Source of the DNA: JAJZQZ01 sp963790415
GTDB lineage: Bacteria; Actinomycetota; Thermoleophilia; RBG-16-64-13
Length of the DNA stretch: 64,000 nucleotides
Direction of reading: 5' to 3'
Assembly: GCA_963790415.1 (NCBI GenBank)
Contig: CAWBOK010000008.1
Location: forward strand, 124,001 to 188,000
A program made the position numbers and the translations under genes. Below the pieces are notes generated by a model. The model ran no database searches. It was not told the DNA's origin and saw only the letters and a list, made by a program, of their open reading frames with translations. How positions within the stretch are numbered: the first letter of the stretch is position 1; every line of letters begins with the position of its first letter. Positions 6,886 through 15,775 of the stretch are shown here, piece by piece.

Positions 6886-9033
6886 ATGGTGTATGTGTCG
6901 AGCAGATGTAGGGTAGGCGTCGCGCTCGGAGTGGTGCTGTCGGTGCTGGCAGTGGTGCTTGTCTGCTTCGCGGGGCCGGCGCTCGCATTCAGCGACGTGC
7001 CTGCCGGTCATCCGTACGCGGCTGCCATCGCCGATCTTTCGGGCAGGCAGATCATCAACGGCTACGAAGACGGGACCTTCGGCCCCGAGAAGCCGACTAT
7101 GCGGCAGCAGTTCGCCAAGATGATCGTGTTGTCGCTTGGTCTGCCGGTCTCCGAGACCGATGTATGCACGTTCGTCGACGTCGATAGCAGCGGTCCGGAC
7201 AATCTCTATCCTGACAACTATATCGCCGTTGCGGCGGCCAAGGGGATCACCGCGGGCACCACTCCGGGCCACTTCTCCCCCGATCTCCTGATCACGCGGG
7301 CCCAGGCGGTGACGATGGTGGTGAGGGCGCTCGACCAACTCGAACCGGGAACGCTCGCGTCCACACCCGCGGGCTTCATCTCGACGTGGGGAGATTTCAG
7401 TCCGGATCACGCGGGGTCTGCCGCCAAAGCCGAGTCGAACGGCTTGCTCGCGGGTCTCGGAGCGGACGATTCGCATCCGGACGGCAACCTGACGGCGCTT
7501 GAACCCTTCGGTAAGATGTCGCGGGGCGAAGTGGCGCAACTCCTGCACAATCTCGTGGCCAAGACCACGCCGCCGCCCCCTCCGCCGGTCGACTATGCGG
7601 CCTTCCACGCTCCGGACGCCGCGCTGTCCGCCACGTACGCCGCGTGTGCGGAATCCTCGTGTCATGAGTTGAATCTCTTCTCGCAGCACGTGGTGAAGCT
7701 GGGGCTCCCTTGTGACACCTGCCACGCATCGACCCGCCCGGAAGTCGTCGGGGCGATCGCGGCGTATGGGCAGACGGGGGCCAAGCAGGGGTGCCGGGTC
7801 TGCCATGGGCAAGGCGCGGGCCAACATCTGTCGCCCCACGAACTCGACAACCCGGCGCCGACCGCCTGCACGCTGTGTCACTCCACCAATCTCGTCTCCG
7901 AGCACGTGACCGCGCATGAGCTCACGTGCGCGGTGTGCCATGGTCCTCTGGCGACTCCGGCTGTGGCGGCCGTCGTCGCGGCGTTCGCCGGGGCCAACCC
8001 GTTGAACCCTGTCTGCGCCGACTGCCACTCCTCGAGCCACGCGGGACTCACCGCGGCGCACACGGCGACAGAGGCCGGCGACTGCAAACTCTGCCACCAG
8101 ACCGTGCTTCCCGATGAACACGCCCGCTCCAGCAGCAGCGGCGCCTCGAAGGGTTGTGCGGTGTGTCACCCGTTGAAGGCCGGGTTCACCTCGTCGGGGC
8201 TGTGCGCGGACTGTCACAAGGGTGGTGGCGTCGCCCCTGTCCGTCATCAGGCCATCGACGCCGCCCACAAGTCGGCTTCCACCTGCGCGATCGCCGGCTG
8301 TCACACCTCTGACCTGCGGGTGGTGCACCAGGGCGCGCCGAACGGCTGCCAGACGTGCCACAGCCCGACGTCGGTGCCCACGAGTTCGCAGTGCACGGCC
8401 TGCCATGCGTCGCCTCACCCCGACCTGGCCGCCGCTCATACCGAGGACGAGCCGGCCGAGTGCAAGGATTGTCACCTGCTGATCCTGCCCGATGAGCACG
8501 CCCGCTCCTCCAGCAGCAGCAAGGCGGCCGGGTGCCAGAACTGCCACCCGCTGCCGAGCGGCTTCGCCTCGACCAAGACGTGCGCGGACTGTCACGCGCC
8601 GGGCAAAGGTGCGCCGGCGCCTCACCAAGACATCGACGGCGCCCATGCCGTGTCGACGGCGTGCACCGGTTCGAGTTGCCACGCGGGCGACCTGCGCACG
8701 CTCCATCAAGGCACCAGCAACGGCTGCAAGACGTGCCACGGCACCTCCAAGGTCCCGACGACCAAAGAGTGCAGCGGCTGTCACCCCTCGACTTCGCATG
8801 CTGTCCGCGAGCCGTACCGTGCGAGCTGCGCGAACTGCCACCCGATCGGGGGCCCGGGGGAGAGTCTGCACGACTGGCACGTGGGCAAAGGCTACGCGTG
8901 CAGTGAGTGCCACGGAGCCTCAGCGCCCGGGTGTGCACACGGATCCTGCCACGAGCATTCTGTGGAGAAGATCCACGGCGTCGACGACCACCCCTCGGAG
9001 TGCGTCTACTGCCACAAGTCGGGGACACCGTAA
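6886..9033 (+). CDS. SLH-anchored multiheme c-type cytochrome, 22 heme-binding motifs
   Basis: About 715 residues. A signal peptide ends at PALAF. Three SLH repeats follow (to about residue 215), containing IINGYEDGTFGPE, the QFAKMIV helix, LYPDNYIAVAAAKGI and MSRGEVAQLLHNL, so the protein should attach to cell-wall polymer. After a proline-rich linker I count 18 CxxCH motifs and 4 Cx4CH motifs (CAESSCH, CAIAGCH, CTGSSCH, CAHGSCH), 22 potential covalent heme sites. About 107 residues are repeated in tandem, each copy holding DEHARSSSS followed by five or more motifs. It could carry electrons across the cell surface. The start at ATG 6886 has a purine-rich ribosome binding site (gagggggg) 5 bases upstream; GTG 6847 and ATG 6859 are in frame but leave a less natural signal peptide. 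No cytochrome-maturation gene is in the window. Confidence 0.9.
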   Translation: MVYVSSRCRVGVALGVVLSVLAVVLVCFAGPALAFSDVPAGHPYAAAIADLSGRQIINGYEDGTFGPEKPTMRQQFAKMIVLSLGLPVSETDVCTFVDVDSSGPDNLYPDNYIAVAAAKGITAGTTPGHFSPDLLITRAQAVTMVVRALDQLEPGTLASTPAGFISTWGDFSPDHAGSAAKAESNGLLAGLGADDSHPDGNLTALEPFGKMSRGEVAQLLHNLVAKTTPPPPPPVDYAAFHAPDAALSATYAACAESSCHELNLFSQHVVKLGLPCDTCHASTRPEVVGAIAAYGQTGAKQGCRVCHGQGAGQHLSPHELDNPAPTACTLCHSTNLVSEHVTAHELTCAVCHGPLATPAVAAVVAAFAGANPLNPVCADCHSSSHAGLTAAHTATEAGDCKLCHQTVLPDEHARSSSSGASKGCAVCHPLKAGFTSSGLCADCHKGGGVAPVRHQAIDAAHKSASTCAIAGCHTSDLRVVHQGAPNGCQTCHSPTSVPTSSQCTACHASPHPDLAAAHTEDEPAECKDCHLLILPDEHARSSSSSKAAGCQNCHPLPSGFASTKTCADCHAPGKGAPAPHQDIDGAHAVSTACTGSSCHAGDLRTLHQGTSNGCKTCHGTSKVPTTKECSGCHPSTSHAVREPYRASCANCHPIGGPGESLHDWHVGKGYACSECHGASAPGCAHGSCHEHSVEKIHGVDDHPSECVYCHKSGTP

Positions 9034-9136
9034 GGTCGCAAGGCCGCGCGGCGCACGGGATCACGGAGGCAGGCCGCGCGAGGTTCCAGAACGGGCGCTT
9101 TGGGGGATAGGTGAAGCATTGGAAAGGAGGGGCGCT

Positions 9137-9379
9137 ATGGTGAACGAAGTGAACGACGACGAGCCCCAAGATCCGAATGAGTCCTGCTTCGCCTGTCAGA
9201 ACATGGACGCCTATTGGGCCGAGAAGGCCCGTCACGACCCGGCTTTGCGCGCACGGTTGGTGGAGCTCGAGAGGATGAAGGTAGGCTCTGTGCAAGGCGC
9301 GCCGGCTGTGCCCGAGGCTTTCGAGCATGTCCCGGGGCCGGCCGGGGGTAGCGCCGAGTCTCAAGATTCTTCCGTCTGA
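9137..9379 (+). CDS. small hypothetical protein, acidic, with CxxC
   Basis: Eighty residues, preceded by a very strong ribosome binding site (aaaggagg, 5-6 bases from the ATG). It opens MVNEVNDDEPQDPNE and then has one CFACQNM motif followed by an amphipathic helix (KARHDPALRARLVELERMK) and a disordered Gly/Pro/Ser tail. The CxxC lacks the His needed for heme attachment. It lies 103 bases after the cytochrome on the same strand and may be co-transcribed with it. No family recognised. Confidence 0.6.
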   Translation: MVNEVNDDEPQDPNESCFACQNMDAYWAEKARHDPALRARLVELERMKVGSVQGAPAVPEAFEHVPGPAGGSAESQDSSV

Positions 9380-9383
9380 CCGG

Positions 9384-10933
9384 CTAATCCTGGTAGACCA
9401 GCCGTCCTTCGATCTTGCTACCCACGTTCTGGTGGGCCATCAGCTTCTCCTTGAGCGCAGTCTGGGACGAGGTCGCCGCTACGCGGGCCGGCCCGGCGGC
9501 CGTGAGGTCGCCGGCGCCAGGTCCAGATCGGCCCTTGGCCGTACCTACTCCGCCGTCACAAGCGGATAGAGGTACCCCACGACTTGGCCGCCGGCATTGA
9601 TGGCCGTGGCCTCCGACTTGGCGGCTGTGGGGGTCAGATCCGTCATGGTCCCACCCTGCCAGAGGAACGCGTGGTCGAAGAACAGGGCGGCGGTAGCGCC
9701 CAGTATGGGAGCCGAGGAGAAGCCCACGACCTGGCGAGAGTAGTTGAGGTCGTTGGGGAAGCTTCTGTCACCACCGAGCGTCCCCAGGTCCTGCATCGGC
9801 TTGAAGGGCAAGAACGGTCCGCGGCCCCTGAGAAAGTCCAGCAGGGAGACGGATTTGATGAACGCGTGCCGCTCATCAGGGTCGTGCGTTGAAGACTGTC
9901 CGATCACGTCGTTCCGGCTGTTGATCCCCACGGCCATGGAGTATTCGCCCCCAAGTGTGCCGAGGTTTATGGGAGAGGTGCCCCACCACACGGTGGCCCG
10001 CGCAAGGGGACCGCTTGGGTAGGAGTAGCTGTTGCTGTGAGTCCCCTGCCACGAGGCCGAGATCGTTCACGGCCCAGGCCTTGCCGAAGCTTGTACCCGG
10101 CGAGGGGCGGAAGGGCCTGGAGCGTGGCTGGTACCCGGCCTCCACGAGAAGGCCCGGCTTGCTTCATACGGCGCGTCCAGCGCACCACCCGGGAAGCTCG
10201 AATACCCGACGACGCGACCCAGGTTGTTCAGGTCGGTTGCGTAGCTGTAGGAGACGTGCGACGGGGGCATGCTGAACGCTCCGAGATCCTTGTATGCACC
10301 GCCCTTCCAGTAGAACGCGTGCCAGCGGTACGCATCCGAAGCGGCACTGAAGCTGCCGGCCACATTGCCGCTCCCGTTGATCTGGGTGGCCGGGTAGTAG
10401 CCGGCGGACGACTTTCCAAGAACCCGGGTGATGAAGGTGGTATGGAGGGTACTGGCGGGCGCGATCCAACCGAGGTCGGTCACGGATCCCTCGTACCAGA
10501 TCACCGCGTGCCATGTGTTGTCAGTCGCCTGCGCTACGCCGGCTATCTTGCCCCTGTCGTTGATCGAGTAGGCGCAACTGTTGTCGCCCCCGAGCGTGCC
10601 CAGGTCGGTCATCACCCCGTCTTGCCAGAGGAAGGCGTGCGAGTGCGGATACAGATCCCCGTCGCCAAGGGCGAGGTCGGCCCACCCCACGATCGCCCCT
10701 GCGCGGTTGATATCCAAGGCTCGACTGTTGATACCGCCCAGCGAACCCAACGGCACCGTCAGGCCGCCGTCCCACATGACCGCGTATCCATAGTCGGCCG
10801 CCCCGGCGAAGGCGGGCGCAGCCACCAAGAGCAGGAGGGCAAGCGAACAACCGGCCAGCATCAACACGCTCCGCACCTTCCGGCGAACCGAACTCAGTTG
10901 CGGACAGAAGACGGTGATGCGGTGGCTGCGCAT
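9384..10933 (-). pseudogene. secreted HAF-repeat protein, frameshifted in two or three places
   Basis: The reverse strand starts at ATG 10933 with a good ribosome binding site (agagggggt) and encodes a signal peptide ending APAFAGA. HAF-type repeats follow: HAFLWQDGVMTDLGTLGG, AYSINDRGKIAG, INLGTLGGEYSMA and QDLGTLGGDRSF. The repeats are spread over three reading frames. The frame switches once near 10070-10150, again near 10040 (around a cag-caa-cag stretch), and the repeat frame stops at 9545. A further frame with coding-like third positions then runs to a stop at 9384 and ends GSKIEGRLVYQD, possibly the true C-terminus after a third shift. HAF proteins are predicted secreted beta-propeller-like repeats of unknown function. 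Each break is explained by one inserted or lost base, so a sequencing artefact is as likely as decay. Confidence 0.75.
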
Positions 10934-11001
10934 GAGACTACCCCCTCTTGGGACGATACCGGTGCGCCAGAACCAAGGCCTACCTTCACTCGATACTAGA
11001 C

Positions 11002-12252
11002 TCAGGAAGTGGGGGTGTCAATGCGCCCGCGGACCCGGTGGAGGAAGGCGCCGACGTGACGGGAGACGATGGGTGCGTCCTCGCCCACGCCCAGGAAGAG
11101 CGAGGACTTTCGCGTGCGCATGAAGTGGACGCCCACGAAGAACAGCCCGGGGACGACCGTACTGACGCCGTCTCGCTGCAGCGGGAAGCCGAGTTCGTCG
11201 AACGCCTCGGGCCAGGGAAGCCAGGAGCGGTAGTCCGGGCGGAAGCCCCCGGCGAACATGACCACGCCGAAGTCGGAGAGATCCAGCCATTCGGGCGCCC
11301 GCGCGACGAAGGCTTCCGGCTCGTCGAACGACGGTACATCAAGTCCATGCTCCGCCGCAAACCGCTCGACTAGGCCCATCACGTCGCGGAAGCGCTGATC
11401 GCCCCATGCGGCGCTCTCCTGCAGATCCGGCGCGAAGTGGGCCAACCCGCCCTCCATCCCCAGAAAGTGCCCGGTCAGGGTGACCCCCATCGCCTGGAGC
11501 GTGCGCAGGTTCAAGTCGTGGCCGCCGCCGTGACCGGTAGCTATGGGGTTGGCGGTGAGCCGCGCGGCCGGGGTCGGGAGAGTCTCCACCGTCTGGTCGA
11601 AGAAGCCTATCTGGGCCAGCCACCAGACGATGTCTCGGTCGCCGAGGCGACGCGGCACCCACGGCGCCTTGCCGCAGGCCAGGACCACCTCTCGTCCCGC
11701 CTCACGCAGCTCCTCGCTGATCTGCGCGCCCGACTGGCCGCTGCCGACGACGAGCACCTTCCCGGGCGGCAGGGCGCCTTCGTTTCGGTACTCGTCAACG
11801 TCTATCCGCGGCAGGCCGACGGGCAAGGTGTCGGCCGCCGCCGGCCGGTGGGGCCGCTGGAAGGCGCCGGTGGCCAGCACCAGGGCGCGGCTGCGGAAGT
11901 CCCCGGCCGTCGTCCGCACGATGAAGCCGCCATCGGGCAGCGATTCTACCCCGGCAACCGTGACGCCCTCGCGTACCGGCGCCCCGAAGCTGCCGGCGTA
12001 GTCTTCCAGGGTGGCGACGATCTCATCGCGTGGCATGTAGCCGTCGGGGTCCGGCCCGCTGTATGGGCGGCCGGGCAGCTGCAGAGTCCAGTTGGGGGCG
12101 ACTAGGCAGAAGGTATCCCAGCGGCGCCGCCACGTCTCGCCCACGCGACCGCGCTCGAGCACGACGTGGTCCACCCCCGCGGCGTTGAGTTCGTGGCTCA
12201 CGGCCAGACCTGCCTGACCGGCGCCGACGATGATGACATCGACCTGTTCCAT
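11002..12252 (-). CDS. flavin-containing monooxygenase-like oxidoreductase (CzcO family)
   Basis: A 416-residue flavoprotein. The FAD-binding Rossmann motif GAGQAG is at residues of about 10-15 (DVIIVGAGQAGLAVSHEL), and the NADPH-binding Rossmann motif VVGSGQSGAQI sits mid-protein, as in Baeyer-Villiger/flavin-containing monooxygenases of the CzcO/YpnW type. GETWRRRWDTF is the family's conserved region after the first strand, and VMFAGGFRPDYR is near the C-terminal FAD contact. It needs O2, which is unusual beside anaerobic-type genes, though related proteins also act as reductases. A ribosome binding site (gggggt) precedes the ATG. Monocistronic; substrate unknown. Confidence 0.88.
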   Translation of the reverse strand: MEQVDVIIVGAGQAGLAVSHELNAAGVDHVVLERGRVGETWRRRWDTFCLVAPNWTLQLPGRPYSGPDPDGYMPRDEIVATLEDYAGSFGAPVREGVTVAGVESLPDGGFIVRTTAGDFRSRALVLATGAFQRPHRPAAADTLPVGLPRIDVDEYRNEGALPPGKVLVVGSGQSGAQISEELREAGREVVLACGKAPWVPRRLGDRDIVWWLAQIGFFDQTVETLPTPAARLTANPIATGHGGGHDLNLRTLQAMGVTLTGHFLGMEGGLAHFAPDLQESAAWGDQRFRDVMGLVERFAAEHGLDVPSFDEPEAFVARAPEWLDLSDFGVVMFAGGFRPDYRSWLPWPEAFDELGFPLQRDGVSTVVPGLFFVGVHFMRTRKSSLFLGVGEDAPIVSRHVGAFLHRVRGRIDTPTS

Positions 12253-12364
12253 CGTGCTACCCCCGTTCAGATGTGCCTTGGAAGTACCCGTTTGGTTCCA
12301 CGGCTACTCAAGAAGGCGGGCCGGCGGCCGAGCGGCAGGGTTCCTCCCGATCGCCCACGCGCCG

Positions 12365-13207
12365 TCACGATGCGCTGCCGTCGAGTGAACGTGAGGCCTC
12401 CATTGCGGCACGGTTCAACGCAACATCACCGATGCGTTCGGCCCAGGCGGCGAAGCTGTCCGCGGGGCCGCACCAGACGAGTTCGTCGACGTCGGTGAAG
12501 AGTAGGGCGTCGGTTTTGAGTGTCGCCAGGTCTTTGAAGAGGAGGGCGAGATCGCGCGTCTCCTTCAGCACGTCGGAGGGGAACTCCTCGATGCCGCCGT
12601 ATCGGGTCAGCAGCCGGGCGGCCGTCACCGGGCCGATGCCGGGGATACCCGGGTACCCGTCTGCCGCGTCGCCCACCAGGGCCAGATAGTCCGGGATCAG
12701 GCCGGGCTCGACCCCGAACTTCTTGCGCACCCCGTCCGTGTCGCGGAATGTGCCGGTCTTGCTGTTGACCTGCACCACGCGATCGCCGCGGACGCACTGC
12801 GCCAGATCCTTGTCCGGCGTCCAGATGCAGACCTTCTCCACCCGGGCGTCGGCTGCGGCGAGACAGGCGGCGGAGGCTAGAGCGTCGTCGGCTTCCAGTT
12901 CGACCATGGGCCAGACTGGGACACCCATGGCGATCAGTGCATCCTCGAGTGGCTGAAACTGCGCGAGCAAGGCCCGATCCACCCCGGCACCGGTCTTGTA
13001 GCCCGGCCAGAGTTGGTTGCGGAACGACTCGATGACGTGGTCGGTTGCCACGCCGACATGGGTTGCCCCACCCTGGATCATGCGCAGAACGGTGCTCAGC
13101 ACACCACCCACGGCGCCCAGGGGCAGGTCCTCACCCTTCCTCCAGCGGCGCAGACCGTGAAAGTGGCGGAAGAGCTCGTAAGTGCCGTCGATCAGGTGGA
13201 TGATCAT
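12365..13207 (-). CDS. 5'-3' exonuclease (PolA-type 5' nuclease domain, stand-alone)
   Basis: A 280-residue 5' nuclease. The N-terminal PIN-like part starts IIHLIDGTYELFRHFHG and carries ELEADDALAS and IWTPDKDLAQCV, the acidic metal-binding residues. The helix-hairpin-helix-like H3TH region is GDAADGYPGIPGIGPVTAARLL, which grips DNA behind the active site. It has no polymerase domain, like the stand-alone exonucleases of several actinobacteria. It would act on flap or nicked DNA in repair and Okazaki processing. The start (ATG 13207) is followed directly by the conserved first strand. It lies beside a recombination scar but is itself intact. Confidence 0.88.
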   Translation of the reverse strand: MIIHLIDGTYELFRHFHGLRRWRKGEDLPLGAVGGVLSTVLRMIQGGATHVGVATDHVIESFRNQLWPGYKTGAGVDRALLAQFQPLEDALIAMGVPVWPMVELEADDALASAACLAAADARVEKVCIWTPDKDLAQCVRGDRVVQVNSKTGTFRDTDGVRKKFGVEPGLIPDYLALVGDAADGYPGIPGIGPVTAARLLTRYGGIEEFPSDVLKETRDLALLFKDLATLKTDALLFTDVDELVWCGPADSFAAWAERIGDVALNRAAMEASRSLDGSAS

Positions 13208-13345
13208 GCGGCAGTGTACCGCGGGAAGGGACGGAGGGTCGTTGGTCGGACGTCTGCGGCCCGTGCAGGCTCACGCCACTTTCGAGTGCGCGGACACCGT
13301 CGACGCCACCAAGACCGTGCTTCCCAAACAGGTTTCCCAGAAACA

Positions 13346-13387
13346 AGGCGGAGGGGGCGGGATTCGAGCCCGCGAGGGCTTGCGCCC
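13346..13387 (-). repeat. fragment of tRNA-Ser 3' end (42 bp, 1 mismatch)
   Basis: These 42 bases match the 3' end of the intact tRNA-Ser at 38881-38967 (plus three flanking bases) with one mismatch, at 13368. The match covers the acceptor 3' strand, T arm and part of the variable arm, then stops. It is not a functional tRNA. The break point directly abuts an IS21-family remnant. It has the same orientation as the longer copy at 16847-16903. Confidence 0.85.
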
Positions 13388-13612
13388 ACCGTGGCCGACG
13401 CCGTCCTTGACCGCTTGGTGCACAACGCCGTCCGCCTCGACTTCAAAGGGGGTTCCATGCGTAAAAAGAGGAGTGATGGTTGACCCATGCCGATCAGTCT
13501 GCTACCAATTGGCCACCGAGCGTCGCTTCGCTCCGAGGGTGATCGGCATGGGCGGAATCGGTGATCGGCATGCGAGCGTATTGGGTGATCGGTTTGCGTG
13601 GAATACGCAGAC
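13388..13612 (+). mobile_element. IS21-family remnant: istB 3' end plus terminal repeats
   Basis: The plus strand at about 13388-13483 encodes TVADAVLDRLVHNAVRLDF and then MRKKRSDG with a stop. This matches the C-terminus of IstB transposition helpers, but the rest of istB and all of istA are missing. Downstream is an IS end: three spaced copies of a GGTGATCGG-type repeat at about 13538-13595, and a 12-bp inverted pair, CCATGCCGATCA at 13486 and TGATCGGCATGG at 13540. Multiple terminal repeats of this type bind the IS21 transposase. The element ends where an ABC-transporter gene is interrupted, near 13612. Its left side was lost at the tRNA-Ser fragment. Confidence 0.6.
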
Positions 13613-13718
13613 CCACGAGGCCAACGCCTCCCCCGCTGGCAATCTCGAGATCGAGCCCCCGGACGGCGACGACATCGCCGAAGCGACGCGTGAGTCCTTC
13701 GGTGCGGATGACGAGCAT
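13613..13718 (-). pseudogene. ABC transporter ATPase, first ~35 codons only
   Basis: Starting at ATG 13718 with a good ribosome binding site (gggaggt), the reverse strand reads MLVIRTEGLTRRFGDVVAV followed by RGLDLEIASGG. This is the standard beginning of a drug/lipid exporter ATPase. The sequence leaves the family just before the Walker A motif, exactly where the IS21-family end begins, so the gene was truncated by that element. Confidence 0.7.
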
Positions 13719-13737
13719 GCACACCTCCCATACGTGT

Positions 13738-13778
13738 AAGTGAGCGTTCACCCATCTTGGTGAGTGACCGCTCACCCG
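13738..13778 (-). promoter_or_regulatory. paired TetR-like operator upstream of the truncated ABC gene
   Basis: Two imperfect palindromes sit side by side: GTGAGCGTTCACC starting near 13740, and TGAGTGACCGCTCA at about 13761-13774. Both have the TGAGyG...CrCTCA form common in TetR-family operators that control ABC exporters. They lie 20 to 60 bases upstream of the truncated ATPase start. No TetR gene remains nearby, so the operator is probably an orphan. Confidence 0.5.
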
Positions 13779-13811
13779 TCAAGGGGAAGGTGTCGAATCG
13801 GCGGCTCCGCC

Positions 13812-14627
13812 CTATCTGCGCGGACCGTGGGTACGCGACTCCAGGATCCGCGTCCTGATCGGGTAGTATCGCTTTCCCAGGACTCTCCTGGCCGCCTTCC
13901 TGCTGTTCCAGCCGAGCCAACGGGAAGCGCAGGCGACCGGTCTCCCGGTCGCCAGGGCCGCGGCGGTGTCCGGGCTGTCGGTCCTCTTCATCGCATACCG
14001 TCCTATGACCGTGCACCCTTGTAGCCGGTAGACGCGAGAGATAGGCTCCGACGTGAACAGGATCTCGATGCCGGCCTCAGCCGCCGAGGCGGCCACCTCC
14101 GACGAGAAGCTGCCGCCCGGCACGGACGCGACGCGCACCGGCTCTCCGAGCAGGTCGCTCAGAACTTCGAGACTGCCGCGCCACTCTTCGAGAAGCTGCG
14201 CGTAGGAGAGGTCCGACATGGGGTCGGGGTGGGAGGTAGAGTGCGATCCGATGACGTGGCCTCGAGCGCGCAGCTCGAGTATCTGGTCGGCGGTCATGTA
14301 GCCCGGAAGGCCGATCGACCCGGTGACGATGAAGAAGTGCCCTCGCCACCCGGCGGACTCGACGATCTCAGCAGCCGCCGGAGAGTCGTCCAACCCATCG
14401 TCGAACGTCATGGCCCACCGAGCGGCCGGCGGCTCACCATGCACCAGGTCCCAGCAGTTCGACGGAGCGACACCCGGGCTCTGCGCACAGGCGCGCACGT
14501 GTCTCTTGAAGTCCGCAGCGGAGATACTGTACGACTCGCGCCCGACGGAACCGCGGATGCTCTCGGCATCTGCGTGGACACCGTGATACATCAACACCCG
14601 CACCATGCGACCAGTCACGCGGCGCAT
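13812..14627 (-). CDS. polysaccharide deacetylase (NodB-type)
   Basis: About 271 residues. The N-terminal strand VLMYHGVHA and the catalytic motif TFDDGLDDSP are followed by the zinc-binding GSHSTSHPDP (HxxxH), the standard order for carbohydrate esterase family 4. No signal peptide is visible, so it may act on a cytoplasmic or membrane-bound sugar intermediate. The ATG at 14627 overlaps the stop of the upstream aminotransferase gene (ATGA), so I prefer it to the ATG at 14651. It is the last gene of a three-gene polysaccharide operon on the reverse strand. Substrate unknown. Confidence 0.85.
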   Translation of the reverse strand: MRRVTGRMVRVLMYHGVHADAESIRGSVGRESYSISAADFKRHVRACAQSPGVAPSNCWDLVHGEPPAARWAMTFDDGLDDSPAAAEIVESAGWRGHFFIVTGSIGLPGYMTADQILELRARGHVIGSHSTSHPDPMSDLSYAQLLEEWRGSLEVLSDLLGEPVRVASVPGGSFSSEVAASAAEAGIEILFTSEPISRVYRLQGCTVIGRYAMKRTDSPDTAAALATGRPVACASRWLGWNSRKAARRVLGKRYYPIRTRILESRTHGPRR

Positions 14628-15775
14628 CACGCCGAGACGAAACTCCTGCACAGAAGTACCATCTCCTCAGTCTCTGCCGGAGTCTGGAACCTGCTCACGG
14701 GAAGCTGTATGAGCCGCTTCGAGAGACGGAGCGCCACGGGGAAATCCTCAGCGTCCGCATCCCAAGTCGCGCGCGCGAATCCAGACACGCCCAGGGCGCC
14801 GCGCCACATCGCACTCGCCTTGACGCCGTGGTCCCGCAAGTATCCCTTTAGATCGTCGGCGTCGCACCCGTCCGGCGGCTCGAGTGCGACGGACGTGTGT
14901 ATGTGATCGCCCGTGTCTGCCTGGAACACGAAGCCCGCTGGTTCGAGAGCCTCACGCAGCCGCACGGCACAGCGGCGCTTCGCCGCGAGAGCATCACGGT
15001 AGTGGGGCATGAACCCCGCGAGCATGACCATGCCCAACCGATCGAACTCGCGGGTTGGAAGCGGAGCGTAGTTGCCGACCTCCCTCGGGTAGAGGGGAGT
15101 GTCCGCGAGAAGAGAGTACGCGCGGCTCTCCGCGAACGAGGTGAGCGGGAACTTTACCAGCGTCAACGCGTGAAGGAGCCCCGTGACGCCGATGCTCGCC
15201 GCACGCAGATTGGCATGCATCGGCTCCTCCGAGAGGGCGATGCCTCCCTGCCGCACGGGCGTGCATTTCGGGAGGCTGAACAGCGCATAGTGCCCGAACG
15301 ACCCGGCGAGCCCACCCGCGCGCGAAGCTCCAAGCGCGCGGGCGCAGTCCTCGATCATTACTAACCTGTGTTCGTCGCAGAAGGCTCGGATCATCGGACC
15401 GTCTAGGGGAAGACCGAAGGTGTGCAACGCGACCAATGCTCGGGTGCCTTCGAGTTGGCTCCTGGCTATGGAGCGGATATCGATGTGATAGGTGCCGGGC
15501 TCTACATCCACGAACACCGGGGTGATCTCATACTTGCGCATCACACCCACGAAATCATCGGGGAAGAATGCAGGGAACAGGATGCGACTCCGTTGCAGTT
15601 CTGCCGCGAGCACGATCTGCTCGAACGCCGCTTTCCCCTGGTTCATCAACGTGCAATGCCGAACGTCGAGCGGCAGTATGCCGTCGAAGAGGTCGCCCAC
15701 GTCGGCGTCGCGGCCACACCGAAGGCCACTGAGCAGTTCTGTGACCCGTATTCGTTCGCGGGTCGTGATCATCAA
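14627..15775 (-). CDS. DegT/DnrJ/EryC1/StrS-family sugar aminotransferase
   Basis: A 382-residue PLP enzyme of fold type I. MIEDCARALG carries the Asp that contacts the PLP ring nitrogen. SLPKCTPVRQGG holds the Lys expected to form the Schiff base. The family normally transaminates nucleotide-linked keto-sugars for surface polysaccharide synthesis. It overlaps both neighbours by 4 bases or fewer, with a FemAB-like protein upstream and a deacetylase downstream. The N-terminal 30 residues are somewhat unlike the family, but the length is normal. Confidence 0.85.
   Translation of the reverse strand: MMITTRERIRVTELLSGLRCGRDADVGDLFDGILPLDVRHCTLMNQGKAAFEQIVLAAELQRSRILFPAFFPDDFVGVMRKYEITPVFVDVEPGTYHIDIRSIARSQLEGTRALVALHTFGLPLDGPMIRAFCDEHRLVMIEDCARALGASRAGGLAGSFGHYALFSLPKCTPVRQGGIALSEEPMHANLRAASIGVTGLLHALTLVKFPLTSFAESRAYSLLADTPLYPREVGNYAPLPTREFDRLGMVMLAGFMPHYRDALAAKRRCAVRLREALEPAGFVFQADTGDHIHTSVALEPPDGCDADDLKGYLRDHGVKASAMWRGALGVSGFARATWDADAEDFPVALRLSKRLIQLPVSRFQTPAETEEMVLLCRSFVSA

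Noticed and set aside
7397..7871. Long reverse-strand frames opposite the cytochrome gene
   Set aside because: They are shadows of a high-GC gene; the forward frame has signal peptide, SLH repeats and CxxCH motifs.
9137..9379. Small CxxC protein as a heme protein
   Set aside because: Its CFACQ motif lacks the histidine ligand.
13538..13610. Three regularly spaced GGTGATCGG repeats taken as a CRISPR array
   Set aside because: Units are only about 23 bases apart with degenerate repeats, and they sit at an IS21-family end beside an istB remnant, where multiple terminal repeats are expected.
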